From positions 1 to 64,000 of the forward strand of contig NZ_LRQV01000016.1 of NCBI RefSeq assembly GCF_001567585.1: 64,000 bases of DNA, read 5' to 3'. The notes beneath the pieces are model-generated. The model was given only the letters and a program-made list of their open reading frames with translations. It was not told the origin of the DNA and did not search any database. Shown in pieces: positions 50,830 through 59,389 of the stretch. Numbering within the stretch: position 1 is the first letter of the stretch; every line of letters begins with the position of its first letter. The position numbers and the translations under genes are program-made. The DNA comes from Micromonospora rosaria. GTDB lineage: Bacteria > Actinomycetota > Actinomycetes > Mycobacteriales > Micromonosporaceae.

Positions 50830-51504
50830 TCACTTCCCGTTCCCGTACCGGAGGTGGTTCTGCGCCTTCATCCAGTTCTCGATCCGCAGCTGCTCCTCGC
50901 GGCCCTCCTGGACCGCCTTGGTCCACTCGGCGCGGCGGGCCTTGTCGCTGCGGTACGACGAGGGCATCGAGCCGTACGGCACGACCGGGACGTCACCGCG
51001 TGCCTGGCGGGCCTCCAGCATCTTGCGGCCGTTCGGGCCCAGCGGCTCCTGGCCGATCTTCTCGCGCAGCTTGAGGATGGCGTCGATGAGCATCTCCGGC
51101 CGGGGCGGGCAGCCCGGCAGGTACATGTCGACCGGGACGACGTGGTCGACGCCCTGCACGATGGCGTAGTTGTTGAACATGCCGCCGCTGCTGGCGCAGA
51201 CGCCCATCGAGAGCACCCACCGGGGCTCGGCCATCTGGTCGTAGATCTGGCGCAGCACCGGGGCCATCTTCTGGCTCACCCGGCCAGCGACGATCATCAG
51301 GTCGGCCTGTCGGGGCGAGGCGCGGAAGACCTCCATGCCCCAGCGGCCCAGGTCGTAGTGCGGCGCACCGGCGGCCATCATCTCGATGGCGCAGCAGGCC
51401 AGGCCGAACGTGGCGCCCCAGACCGACGACTTGCGCGACCAGTTGACCAGCTTCTCCACCGAGGTGAGCAGGACACCGGCGGGAAGTTTCTCCTCGATAC
51501 CCAT
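50830..51504 (-). CDS. nuoB: NADH-quinone oxidoreductase subunit B
   Basis: The 224-residue subunit holds the terminal N2 [4Fe-4S] cluster next to the quinone. The four ligands are visible: adjacent Cys37-Cys38 (LACCAIEMM), Cys103 (GVCASSGG) and Cys132 (LPGCPPRPE). The C-terminal 45 residues are a charged extension. Confidence 0.97.
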   Translation of the reverse strand: MGIEEKLPAGVLLTSVEKLVNWSRKSSVWGATFGLACCAIEMMAAGAPHYDLGRWGMEVFRASPRQADLMIVAGRVSQKMAPVLRQIYDQMAEPRWVLSMGVCASSGGMFNNYAIVQGVDHVVPVDMYLPGCPPRPEMLIDAILKLREKIGQEPLGPNGRKMLEARQARGDVPVVPYGSMPSSYRSDKARRAEWTKAVQEGREEQLRIENWMKAQNHLRYGNGK

Positions 51505-51517
51505 TGCCGTTCCTCCC

Positions 51518-51883
51518 TCAGTCCCAGTCCAGGCCGCCGCGCCGCCACTCGTAGGCGTACGCGACGAAGATCGCTCCGATGAAGACGGACATGACCAGGA
51601 AGCCGAACATCGGCAGCATGTCGAAGGAGACCGCCCAGGGGTACAGGAAGATCATTTCGACGTCGAAGACGATGAAGAGCATCGCGGTCAGGTAGAACTT
51701 GATCGGGAAGCGGCTGCCCCCGACCGGCTGGGGGCTGGGCTCGATGCCGCACTCGTACGCCTCGAGTTTGGCCTTGTTGAGACGCCGGGGGCCGGCGAGA
51801 CGGGCGCCGGCCACGGAGAACAGCGCGAACGCCGCGGCGAGGGCGAACAGCCCGATGATGGGTGCGTAAGGCGAGAGCGACAT
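51518..51883 (-). CDS. nuoA: NADH-quinone oxidoreductase subunit A
   Basis: The 121-residue first subunit of the operon has three membrane helices and the conserved YECGIEP loop followed by [26 protein letters not shown]. The ATG follows AGGAGAA. The promoter probably lies about 50 nt upstream. Confidence 0.96.
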   Translation of the reverse strand: MSLSPYAPIIGLFALAAAFALFSVAGARLAGPRRLNKAKLEAYECGIEPSPQPVGGSRFPIKFYLTAMLFIVFDVEMIFLYPWAVSFDMLPMFGFLVMSVFIGAIFVAYAYEWRRGGLDWD

Positions 51884-51930
51884 GATTTTCTCCTGCTCGT
51901 CCTTCCCTGCCCTCGGTGGTTGGCGAAATC

Positions 51931-51936
51931 ACACTA
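51931..51936 (-). promoter_or_regulatory. Candidate -10 box of the nuo operon
   Basis: On the minus strand TAGTGT lies in the only AT-rich stretch (GTGAATAGTGTGATTTCG) of the 129-nt gap before nuoA, about 48 nt from the start codon. Confidence 0.4.
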
Positions 51937-52012
51937 TTCACGTCCCGCACGGCGTCCGTCGCCGGGGGTCGGCCCTGCGGCCCGTTGCGGGACTGACCCG
52001 CAGCTCAGGCGG

Positions 52013-53287
52013 TCACACGGCGGGTGCCGCACGGGTCATCGCATTGATGACCCGGTCCATCGCGTCCCCGCCGCGCGGGTCGGTCAGGTTGGCCAGCAGC
52101 TTCAGCACGAAGCGCATCAGCAGCGGGTGCGGCATCCCGTGCTTGGTCGCCAGCCGCATGATCTCCGGCCGGCCGATCAGCTTCACGAAGATGCCACCGA
52201 GCCGGTAGTAGCCGCCGAACCGGTCCTTGAGCACCTGCGGGTACGCCAGCAGCGCCCGCTCCCGCTCGGCGCCGGCCGACCGGGCCAGCGCCTGCACCGC
52301 GACCTCCGCGGCCAGCTCGCCGGACTCCATCGCGTACGCGATGCCTTCGCCGTTGAAGGGGTTGACCATCCCGCCGGAGTCGCCGACCAGCAGCACCCCA
52401 CGGGTGTAGTGCGGGACCCGGTTGAAGCCCATCGGCAGGGCCGCACCGAGGATCGGCCCCTCGGCGTTCGCCTCGTCGGTCATCCCCCAGTCCTCGGGGG
52501 TGTTGGCCAGCCAGTCGGTGAGCAGCCGGCGGTAGTTCGTCTTGCCGAAGGCCTTGGAGGAGTTGAGGATGCCGAGGCCGACGTTGACCCGGCCGTCCCC
52601 GAGGCCGAAGATCCAGCCGTACCCGGGCAGCAGCGCGTCGTTGCCCTTGGCCCGCAGTTCCAGCCAGGACTCCAGGTAGTCGTCGTCGTGCCGGGCCGCC
52701 GAGCGGTAGTACCGGCGCACGGCCACGCCGATCGGGCGGTCCTCCCGCTTGGCCAGGCCGAGGGCGAGCGGGAACCGGCCGGAGACGCCGTCGGCGGCCA
52801 CCACCAGGGGCGCGTGGAAGGTGGCGGGCTCCTTGTCCGGGCCCACCTCGGCCGTCACGCCGATCACCCGGTCGTCCGCGCCGAGCACCGGACCGATCAC
52901 GTTGACGCTGGTGCGCAGCTTGGCGCCGGCCGCGACCGCCCGCTGGGCGAGCAGGTCGTCGAAGTCGAGCCGGGTCCGCACCAGGCCGTAGTTGGGGTAG
53001 CTGGCCAGGTCCGGCCAGTCGAGTTCGAGGCGTACGCCGCCACCGATGACCCGCAGGCCCCGGTTCTGCAACCAGCCCGCCTCGGGCGAGGTGTCCACGC
53101 CCATCCGGATCAACTGCCGCACGGCCCGGGGCGTCAGCCCGTCCCCGCAGACCTTCTCCCGGGGGAACTCGGTCTTCTCCAGCAGCAGCACCCGGACGCC
53201 GTGGCGGGCCAGGTGGTACGCGGTCGCCGAGCCACCGGGGCCGGCGCCCACGACGATCACGTCGGCGTCGTTCTCCACCGCGGTCAT
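52013..53287 (-). CDS. Geranylgeranyl-reductase-family flavoprotein (MenJ-like)
   Basis: The 424-residue FAD-dependent oxidoreductase has the Rossmann motif VIVVGAGPGGSATAYHLARHG at 10-30, the GDGLTPRAV segment and GVLLVGDSGGMVNPFNGEGIAYAMESGE, which binds FAD. These features define the geranylgeranyl reductase family; the mycobacterial member MenJ saturates one isoprene unit of menaquinone. Location between nuo and menG supports that role by inference. An iron-box-like palindrome lies about 85 nt upstream. Confidence 0.88.
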   Translation of the reverse strand: MTAVENDADVIVVGAGPGGSATAYHLARHGVRVLLLEKTEFPREKVCGDGLTPRAVRQLIRMGVDTSPEAGWLQNRGLRVIGGGVRLELDWPDLASYPNYGLVRTRLDFDDLLAQRAVAAGAKLRTSVNVIGPVLGADDRVIGVTAEVGPDKEPATFHAPLVVAADGVSGRFPLALGLAKREDRPIGVAVRRYYRSAARHDDDYLESWLELRAKGNDALLPGYGWIFGLGDGRVNVGLGILNSSKAFGKTNYRRLLTDWLANTPEDWGMTDEANAEGPILGAALPMGFNRVPHYTRGVLLVGDSGGMVNPFNGEGIAYAMESGELAAEVAVQALARSAGAERERALLAYPQVLKDRFGGYYRLGGIFVKLIGRPEIMRLATKHGMPHPLLMRFVLKLLANLTDPRGGDAMDRVINAMTRAAPAV

Positions 53288-53310
53288 CTCGCACCTCCTC
53301 CCGCACGCTC

Positions 53311-53324
53311 GTGAAATGCTTCAC
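53311..53324. promoter_or_regulatory. Short palindrome before the reductase gene
   Basis: GTGAA-ATGC-TTCAC is a perfect 5-bp-armed palindrome 24 nt from the start codon, placed where a repressor could block initiation. Confidence 0.3.
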
Positions 53325-53371
53325 AAGCCCAGACGGAGGAAAGTCTATGACCGCCATAACACGCGGGACGG

Positions 53372-53393
53372 GTTAGGCATACCTAACTAACCG
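53372..53393. promoter_or_regulatory. Iron-box-like palindrome (DtxR/IdeR type)
   Basis: GTTAGG-CATA-CCTAAC is a perfect palindrome, extended on both sides by GGTTAG and CTAACC. TTAGGCATACCTAA differs at two central bases from the TTAGGCTAACCTAA part of the DtxR/IdeR consensus. Confidence 0.45.
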
Positions 53394-53513
53394 AGGTGAC
53401 GGCGGGTGACAAGGCCCGGCACCCCGATTTCTCCCCGATTTCCGCGCGGTTTCGGGTGGCAGCAGCGCGAGACAGCGACCTCCACCGATGCGGTCCGGGT
53501 CGCCGACGACGGC

Positions 53514-53744
53514 TCAGTGGTGACCGCCGGTGACGATGTCGGCGTCCACGTCCCGCCGGATCGCCTCCGGCAGATGCTCGCGGAGCCCACCCCCGGCAGC
53601 CCGGTCGAGAGCGGCCAACACCTCGGAGACGACCTGACGGACCTCCACCGGGTCGGCCCCGGCCAACTCCCTGAGCTGGGCCACCAGCTCGGCGGCGTCG
53701 TCCTCGGTGGCCGGCTCACCGGCCGACGGGTCTACTCCGGTCAT
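53514..53744 (-). CDS. Small acidic protein, unknown
   Basis: The 76-residue protein is acidic and helical (TEDDAAELVAQLRELAGADPVEVRQVVSEVLAALDRA, then EHLPEAIRRDVDADIVTGGHH). The start at MTGVDPSAG follows AAGG at about 7 nt; the ATG 13 codons upstream sits in AT-rich DNA that looks like the promoter. No family was recognised. It lies between the reductase and menG on the same strand. The following gap (53745-53950) shows no gene. Confidence 0.55.
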   Translation of the reverse strand: MTGVDPSAGEPATEDDAAELVAQLRELAGADPVEVRQVVSEVLAALDRAAGGGLREHLPEAIRRDVDADIVTGGHH

Positions 53745-53950
53745 GCCGCTTACCTTATCGAACAAAATGGACAATTTCCCCATATGTCGATAATCGGCAG
53801 CACCACGTCGACCCGGACCGGATCGGCCACCGTGCCGCGCCGCTCGCGACGCCCGCGACCCGCCCGTCGTGTCGACTGGACAGTCGTCCCGCCAGAGGGC
53901 GACGACGAGCTACCCGCCGACGACCGGAAGCGTCCGGCCGGCCAGGGCGC

Positions 53951-54661
53951 TCAGGGTCGGGTCGCGCGGTGCAGGGCGACGATCCCGCCGCTCAGGTTCC
54001 GCCACGCCACCCGCCGCCACCCGGCCCCACCGACCCGGTCGGCCAGGCCGGCCTGGTCGGGCCAGGCCCGGATCGACTCGGCCAGGTAGACGTAGGCCTC
54101 CGGGTTGCTGGCGACCGCGCGGGCCACCGCCGGCAGCGACCGCATCAGGTACGACAGGTACACCGTGCGGAACGCCGGGTTGACCGGGGTGCTGAACTCG
54201 CAGACCACCAGGCGGCCACCGGGCCGGGTCACCCGGGCCAGTTCCCGCAGCGCGGCGTCGGTGTCCGTGACGTTGCGCAGCGCGAACGAGATGGTCACCG
54301 CGTCGAAGCTGGCGTCGGCGAAGGGCAGCCGCAGCGCGTCCCCGGCCAGCAGCGGCACCTCCGGGCGGGCCTGCCGGCCGGCGGCCAGCATGCCGAGGGA
54401 GAGGTCGAGCCCGACGGCGTGCGCCCCGGACTGGGCCAGCTCCTGCGTGGAGACCCCGGTGCCGGCGCCCACGTCGAGCACCCGCTCACCGGGGAGCAGC
54501 CCGAGGGCGGCCCGGGTGGCCCGACGCCAGAGGCGGTCCTGGCCGAAGGAGAGCACCGTGTTGGTCAGGTCGTAACGTGCCGCCACCCCGTCGAACATCG
54601 CGGCGACCTCGTGCGGCTGCTTGTCCAGGCTGGCGCGCTGGCCCTGCGGGGTACGGCTCAC
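53951..54661 (-). CDS. menG: Demethylmenaquinone methyltransferase
   Basis: The 236-residue SAM-dependent enzyme of the UbiE/MenG family performs the final ring methylation of menaquinone. Visible are [26 protein letters not shown] near 22-47, the SAM motif [16 protein letters not shown] and the family motif [16 protein letters not shown] start with GGAGGGG directly before it. The biosynthetic partners mqnC and the prenyl synthase are nearby. Confidence 0.93.
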   Translation of the reverse strand: MSRTPQGQRASLDKQPHEVAAMFDGVAARYDLTNTVLSFGQDRLWRRATRAALGLLPGERVLDVGAGTGVSTQELAQSGAHAVGLDLSLGMLAAGRQARPEVPLLAGDALRLPFADASFDAVTISFALRNVTDTDAALRELARVTRPGGRLVVCEFSTPVNPAFRTVYLSYLMRSLPAVARAVASNPEAYVYLAESIRAWPDQAGLADRVGGAGWRRVAWRNLSGGIVALHRATRP

Positions 54662-54706
54662 CCCTCCACTCTGCCAGCCCCGCCCCCACCCCGCCCACGC
54701 GGGTCG

Positions 54707-54755
54707 GTAAGGAAGGGCCCCCTGTTAACGCTTTCTGTATAGGCCCCTTCCTAAC
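54707..54755 (+). repeat. Dispersed palindromic repeat, copy 3
   Basis: It starts GTAAGGAAGGGCCCC, continues CTGTTAACGC, and ends AGGCCCCTTCCTAAC; the arms pair imperfectly over about 14 bp. It lies between the LPXTG gene and menG, both on the minus strand. Confidence 0.8.
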
Positions 54756-54774
54756 ACCTGGGAGGCGGCGCACA

Positions 54775-54812
54775 CAGTCGGGGCGGGATGGTCACCCATC
54801 CCGCCCCGACTG
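54775..54812 (-). terminator. Terminator of the LPXTG gene
   Basis: A perfect 17-bp stem (CAGTCGGGGCGGGATGG with its complement) closes a 4-nt loop, 46 nt past the stop codon of the minus-strand LPXTG gene. Confidence 0.8.
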
Positions 54813-54858
54813 CGGTGCGTTATGTGAACGGCCCGCGCGGGCCGATGGAGGACGAACC

Positions 54859-56061
54859 TCAGTTGCTGGACTTCTCGTCGGCGGGGGCCACCATGACCAC
54901 CCGACGACGCCGGGCGACCAGGAACATCGCCCCACCGGCGAGCAGGACCGCCCCGCCGATGCCGCCGATCAGGCCGGCCTGCGGGCCGGTCACCGGCAGA
55001 CCCGGCTCCTCACCGCCACCACCACTGCCACCACGGGCGGCGACGATGACAGCGTAACCATCGGTGTTGTCGCTCGGATCGACGTCCTCGGCGTTGATGC
55101 CGACGGCGTTCTTCGGCACCGCCTTCGCTGCGGCGCGCAGCGGCACCGGCTTGCCGGCGATCGGCTCGACGGTCACCGTGCCACCGGTCAGGCTGCCGGC
55201 CTTCACGTCCTCGCCGACGCTGAGCAGGTGGAAGAACTCGTACCCGGAGTAGACCTTGTCGTCCTCGTCCTCGTCCTGCTCCAGCGGGACCAGGGGGAGG
55301 TTGTCGTAGGTGCAGACGGCCGAGGACCGGTCCGCACCGTACTCGCAGGCCTCCTCGGTCTCGGCGAAGGTCACGCCCTTGGGCAGCTTGACCGAGACGG
55401 TGATCCCGCCGGCGGTGCGGTCACCCTGGTTGACGGTGACATACTCCAGCAGGCCGGTCTCCCCGGCGTGCAGGTCGCCGACCACCCGGATCTCGCCACC
55501 CTCGACCGTGACCGCCTGCTTGACGTCGGCGGCGAGCACGGTCAGGTCCGGCCCGTTCTGGTCGGTCAGCTCGATGGTGGCGGAGGCGCGGTTGTTCTCC
55601 TTGTTGGTGTCGTCCGGCGAGGAGACGGTCACCGAGATGGGCGCCGAGTAGGTTCCCTCCAGCTCCTCGAACGTGAACAGCGCGAGCGGGACCTCCAGGG
55701 TCTCCCCGGGGCCGGGCAGCTCCTCGCGCGGGACGTCACAGGTCCACAGGGTCGGCTTGTCGAGGTCGCCCTCCAGCTCGCACTCGTCCAGGAACGGGAG
55801 CGCGAGGACCCGGTTGAAGTCCACCTTCGTCACGTCGGTGGTCACCGAGGCCGAACTGGGGGTGTTCGTGCCCAGGTTGGTGATCTTGGCGAACGCGACC
55901 TTGCCCTGGGTGTTCGCGGCGACCCGGGTACCGACCAGCTCGATGGAGAGGTCCGTCTCGCTGCCGGAGGCGTAGGCCGGCGCGCCGAGCGCGGTGAACG
56001 TGCCGGAGGCGAGCAGCACGGCAGCGCCGAGCCGCGCCAGCGGGCGGTTACGGAAGATCAT
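54859..56061 (-). CDS. LPXTG cell-wall-anchored surface protein
   Basis: The 400-residue protein has a signal peptide (about 1-32, ending PAYASG), beta-rich repeats resembling CARDB/DUF11 domains (SIELVGTRVAANTQGKVAFAKITNLG; DLTVLAADVKQAVTVEGGEIRVVG), and a sorting signal LPVTG at 355-359 with a hydrophobic helix (AGLIGGIGGAVLLAGGAMFLVA) and RRRR tail. A sortase would attach it to peptidoglycan; no sortase gene is in the window. Two paired cysteines (DECELEG, WTCDVP) suggest a disulfide. Confidence 0.9.
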   Translation of the reverse strand: MIFRNRPLARLGAAVLLASGTFTALGAPAYASGSETDLSIELVGTRVAANTQGKVAFAKITNLGTNTPSSASVTTDVTKVDFNRVLALPFLDECELEGDLDKPTLWTCDVPREELPGPGETLEVPLALFTFEELEGTYSAPISVTVSSPDDTNKENNRASATIELTDQNGPDLTVLAADVKQAVTVEGGEIRVVGDLHAGETGLLEYVTVNQGDRTAGGITVSVKLPKGVTFAETEEACEYGADRSSAVCTYDNLPLVPLEQDEDEDDKVYSGYEFFHLLSVGEDVKAGSLTGGTVTVEPIAGKPVPLRAAAKAVPKNAVGINAEDVDPSDNTDGYAVIVAARGGSGGGGEEPGLPVTGPQAGLIGGIGGAVLLAGGAMFLVARRRRVVMVAPADEKSSN

Positions 56062-56163
56062 GAAGAAGTTCCCCCGGGGGGTGGAAAGAAAGGTATGCGC
56101 GGCACGCTAGCGGCCGACGATCACCTTCGCCACCCCGCTCGGCCGGGGTTCACCACCTGCCCG

Positions 56164-56183
56164 CTTAAGGATCACTTAAGGAT
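56164..56183 (-). promoter_or_regulatory. 11-bp-spaced direct repeat upstream of the LPXTG gene
   Basis: CTTAAGGAT occurs twice with 11-bp period (CTTAAGGATCA then CTTAAGGATTG), the spacing of OmpR/PhoB-type response-regulator sites. It is about 100 nt before the LPXTG start. The rest of the gap to mqnC (56062-56299) shows no gene. Confidence 0.45.
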
Positions 56184-56299
56184 TGTCCGGTATTGACGGA
56201 GATGCTGCCGACCGCCGGGGTGGCCGGTCCCCCGAACGGTCAGCAGGAAAGCTATCTTCGACCGGCCAACCCTGCCGGTACGCATGATCATCCGGGTGG

Positions 56300-57490
56300 T
56301 CAGTTCACCGGGGCCAGCGGGAGCGACCTGCCGGCCCCACCGCCGGGCAGGGCGATCGAGGAGAAGTGCGACACCACCCGCTCGTCGACCGGGTCGTCGG
56401 CGGGGGTGTGGTGCACGGCCAGCCGGCGGTAGAGAGTGTCCCGCTGGGCCGGAATCCGGTCGGCGGTGCGGATCATGGAGATCAGCTCGTGCAGGTTCGA
56501 CCGGTGCCGGGCACCGGCCGAGGAGATGACGTTCTCCTCCAGCATGATCGACCCGAGGTCGTCGACCCCCATGTGCAGGCTGAGCTGCCCGACGTCCTTG
56601 CCGGTGGTGAGCCAGGACGCCTGCAGGTGCGGCACGGTCTCGAAGAAGAGCCGGGCCACCGCGACCAGCCGCAGGTACTCCAGGGTGGTCGCCTGGGTAC
56701 GGCCCTTCAGGTGGTTGTTCTCCGGCTGGTACGTCCACGGGATGAACGCCCGGAACCCGCCCGTCCGGTCCTGCACGTCGCGGATCATCCGCAGGTGCTC
56801 GATCCGCTCGGCGTTGGTCTCGCCGGTGCCCATCATCATCGTCGCGGTCGACTCCAGGCCCTGCCGGTGCGCCAGCTCCATGACCTCCAGCCAGCGCTCA
56901 CCGGACTCCTTGAGCGGGGCGATCGCCCTGCGGGGCCGCTCGGGGAGCATCTCCGCGCCGGCCCCGGCGATCGAGTCCAGCCCGGCCGTCTTGATCCGGG
57001 CGATCGCCTCGTCCAGGCTCACGCCGGAGACCTTGGCCATGTGCAGGATCTCGCTCGGCCCGATCGAGTGGATGGCGAGCTGCGGGTACGCCTGCTTGAC
57101 CGAGGAGAAGAGGCCCTCGTAGTACTCCACGCCGTAGTCCGGGTGGTGCCCGCCCTGGAGCATCACCTGCGTGGCGCCCAGCTCGACCGCCTCGCCGCAG
57201 CGGCGCAGGATCTCCTCGGTGGAGTGGGTCCACCCGTCCTTGTGCTTCGGCGCCCGGTAGAAGGCACAGAACTTGCACGCCGTCACGCAGACGTTGGTGT
57301 AGTTGATGTTGCGATCGATCAGGTACGTGACGACGTTGTCCGGGTACCGCCGCCGCCGGACCGCGTCCGCCGCCTCCCCGAGGGCGTGGAAGGGCGCCTC
57401 GGTGTAGAGCAGCAGCGCCTCCTCGGGCGTGATCCGCCCACCGTCCGCGCCGCGCTGCAGGATGTCGTCGATCTCCCGGCTCCTCGTCAC
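56300..57490 (-). CDS. mqnC: Cyclic dehypoxanthinyl futalosine synthase
   Basis: The 396-residue radical SAM enzyme of the futalosine menaquinone pathway converts dehypoxanthine futalosine to its cyclic form. The cluster motif C-x3-C-x2-C reads CVTACKFC (Cys68, Cys72, Cys75), preceded by RNINYTNV. QVMLQGGHHPDYGVEYYEGL and TATMMMGTGETNAERIEHL are characteristic of the MqnC/MqnE group. GTG start; the GGAGG is only one base away, so the TAGGCT box 7 nt upstream suggests a leaderless message. Confidence 0.93.
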   Translation of the reverse strand: MTRSREIDDILQRGADGGRITPEEALLLYTEAPFHALGEAADAVRRRRYPDNVVTYLIDRNINYTNVCVTACKFCAFYRAPKHKDGWTHSTEEILRRCGEAVELGATQVMLQGGHHPDYGVEYYEGLFSSVKQAYPQLAIHSIGPSEILHMAKVSGVSLDEAIARIKTAGLDSIAGAGAEMLPERPRRAIAPLKESGERWLEVMELAHRQGLESTATMMMGTGETNAERIEHLRMIRDVQDRTGGFRAFIPWTYQPENNHLKGRTQATTLEYLRLVAVARLFFETVPHLQASWLTTGKDVGQLSLHMGVDDLGSIMLEENVISSAGARHRSNLHELISMIRTADRIPAQRDTLYRRLAVHHTPADDPVDERVVSHFSSIALPGGGAGRSLPLAPVN

Positions 57491-57497
57491 GCCTCCG

Positions 57498-57503
57498 AGC
57501 CTA
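57498..57503 (-). promoter_or_regulatory. -10 box of a probable leaderless mqnC transcript
   Basis: TAGGCT on the minus strand ends 7 nt before the GTG, the same word and spacing as at 16867. Confidence 0.5.
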
Positions 57504-57617
57504 CGCCGACGGCCCGCCCCCGCCGTAGCGGGCGCTGCCGGCTGTGACCCAGGTCGGCGGCGCGGGTGGCCGAGCCCGTCGAACGGTCGCGGCTGCTCGC
57601 CGGACACCTGTTCACGT

Positions 57618-57699
57618 CCTGTCGAGCTGCCCCATCCGTAGGACCGCCCCGGCGGTGGCACCCGCCCGCGTGCCCCGTCTGTGAGGGCAGTTCGACAGG
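57618..57699. repeat. 15-bp inverted repeat in the mqnC-paaE gap
   Basis: CCTGTCGAGCTGCCC (57618-57632) and GGGCAGTTCGACAGG (57685-57699) are inverted with one mismatch, and GTCGACAGGGCAG recurs near 57767. The 298-nt gap (57491-57788) has no supported gene; these repeats may be an operator or transcript stem. Confidence 0.45.
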
Positions 57700-57788
57700 G
57701 CGTACGCCGTATCACCCAGCCATGAAGCGCGAGCGCGGCTCACCCACCAACACGCGGTCCGTCGACAGGGCAGCGCCGCAGGCCGGGG

Positions 57789-58910
57789 TCAGGCGTCGTA
57801 GTCGACGGTGAGGGTGTCGGTGGTGGGGGTGGACTGGCAGGTCAGCACGTACCCGGCGGCCACCTCGTCGGGCTCCAGGGCGTAGTTGCGGGCCATCGTC
57901 ACCGCCCCGTCGACGACCTTCGCCCGGCAGGTCGAGCAGACCCCGCCCTTGCAGGCGTACGGCAGTTCGCCACGGACCTTCAGCGCCGCGTCCAGCACCC
58001 GCTCGTCGCGGCCCATGGTGAACGTGGACGAACGCCCGTCCAGCACGATCGTCACCTCGGCACCGGTGCCCGGCTCGTCGGCGGGGCGGCGGACCGGCTC
58101 CGGCGGGGCGTCGACGAAGAACAGCTCGCTGTGCACCGCCGACTCGGGCACCCCGCGCGCGGCCAGCACCGCCTTCGCGTCCACCACCAGCCCGTACGGG
58201 CCGCAGAGGAACCACTCGGCGATCTCGGCGGCGGGGACGAGGGTGTCCAGCAGCCGGGTCAGCCGGTCGGCGTCGACGCGCCCGGACAGCAGCGGCGACT
58301 CCCCCGGCTCCCGGGACAGCACGTGCACCAGGTGCAGCCGGGTCGGGTACCGGTCCTTCAGGTCGGCCAACTCCTCGGCGAACATCACGGTGTTCGCCGT
58401 GCGGTTGCCGTACACCAGGGTGAAGGTGCTGGCCGGCTCGACGGCCAGGGCGGTGGCGACCAGCGCGAGCACCGGCGTGATCCCGGAACCGGCGACCACC
58501 GCGCCGTAGCGGCGCACCCGGTCCGGGGCGAACGCCGTGGTGAAGTGCCCCAGCGGGGGCAACACCTCGACGGTGTCGCCGCTGCGCAGCACCCCGCAGG
58601 CGTAGGCGGAGAACGCCCCGCCGGGCACCTCCCGCACCCCGATCCGCAACCGGCCGTGCCGGGCCAACTCCTCCGGCGTGGAACAGATCGAGTACGCCCG
58701 GCGCACGTCCCCGCCGGCCGCGTCGCCGGCCCCGGCGGGACGCCGCACGGTCAGGTGCTGACCGGCGGCGAAGGCGAAGACGGCCCGCAGTTCCTCGGGT
58801 ACGGCGAAAGTGACCGCCACGGCGTCGGCGGTGAGCCGGTCGACGGCGGCCACGGGGAGCGGGTGGAAGACCGGCCGGCGGCGGACCGGGCGGGTGATGG
58901 TGACAGTCAC
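57789..58910 (-). CDS. paaE: Phenylacetyl-CoA epoxidase reductase subunit
   Basis: The 373-residue reductase feeds electrons from NAD(P)H to the PaaABCD epoxidase. An FAD-binding ferredoxin-reductase domain (RRAYSICSTPEE near 85; VAGSGITPVLALVATAL; FLCGPYGLV) precedes a C-terminal plant-type [2Fe-2S] domain (CKGGVCSTC ... LTCQS). GTG start overlaps the paaD stop by 4 nt. Last gene of the operon; downstream there is no paa gene in the window. Confidence 0.93.
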   Translation of the reverse strand: MTVTITRPVRRRPVFHPLPVAAVDRLTADAVAVTFAVPEELRAVFAFAAGQHLTVRRPAGAGDAAGGDVRRAYSICSTPEELARHGRLRIGVREVPGGAFSAYACGVLRSGDTVEVLPPLGHFTTAFAPDRVRRYGAVVAGSGITPVLALVATALAVEPASTFTLVYGNRTANTVMFAEELADLKDRYPTRLHLVHVLSREPGESPLLSGRVDADRLTRLLDTLVPAAEIAEWFLCGPYGLVVDAKAVLAARGVPESAVHSELFFVDAPPEPVRRPADEPGTGAEVTIVLDGRSSTFTMGRDERVLDAALKVRGELPYACKGGVCSTCRAKVVDGAVTMARNYALEPDEVAAGYVLTCQSTPTTDTLTVDYDA

Positions 58911-59389
58911 AGCGCCTTCACATGGTCGAAGGGTTCCCGGCAGGAGCGGCACCGCCACAACGCCTTGCAGGCGGTGGAGCCGAACCGGCTGACCTGCTCG
59001 GTCTCCGGCGCGCCGCAGTGCGGGCAGCGGACCGCGAGGGTCAGCGGCACCACCGCGCGCCCGGTCCCGCCGGCCGGCGGGGGTGGGGCGATCCCGGCGG
59101 CGGCGAGCTTGGCCCGGCCGGCGTCGGAGATCCAGTCGGTGCTCCAGGCCGGGCTGTGCACCGTCCGCACCTCGACGTCCGGGTGCCCGGCGGCGGTGAG
59201 CGCGTGCCGGATGTCGGCCCGGATCACGTCCATCGCCGGGCAGCCGGTGTAGGTCGGCGTGATCGTCACGGTGACCCGGCCGGTGGCCGGGTCCTGCTCC
59301 ACCGAGCGCAGGATGCCGAGGTCGTCGATGGTGACCACCCGGATCTCCGGGTCCACCACCGCCGCCACGGCCGCCCGCAGGTCTACCAT
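58907..59389 (-). CDS. paaD: Phenylacetyl-CoA epoxidase subunit PaaD
   Basis: The 160-residue protein has the MIP18/PaaD domain (VVDPEIRVVTIDDLGILRSVE, TYTGCPAMDVI) and a C-terminal zinc-ribbon (CPHCG ... CRSCREPF). PaaD is thought to help iron-sulfur or metal maturation of the epoxidase. It overlaps paaC by 7 nt and paaE by 4 nt. Confidence 0.93.
   Translation of the reverse strand: MVDLRAAVAAVVDPEIRVVTIDDLGILRSVEQDPATGRVTVTITPTYTGCPAMDVIRADIRHALTAAGHPDVEVRTVHSPAWSTDWISDAGRAKLAAAGIAPPPPAGGTGRAVVPLTLAVRCPHCGAPETEQVSRFGSTACKALWRCRSCREPFDHVKAL

Noticed and set aside
57566-57811. 81-codon plus-strand frame in the mqnC-paaE gap
   Set aside because: It overlaps the paaE 3' end and the inverted repeats and shows no domain; treated as non-coding.
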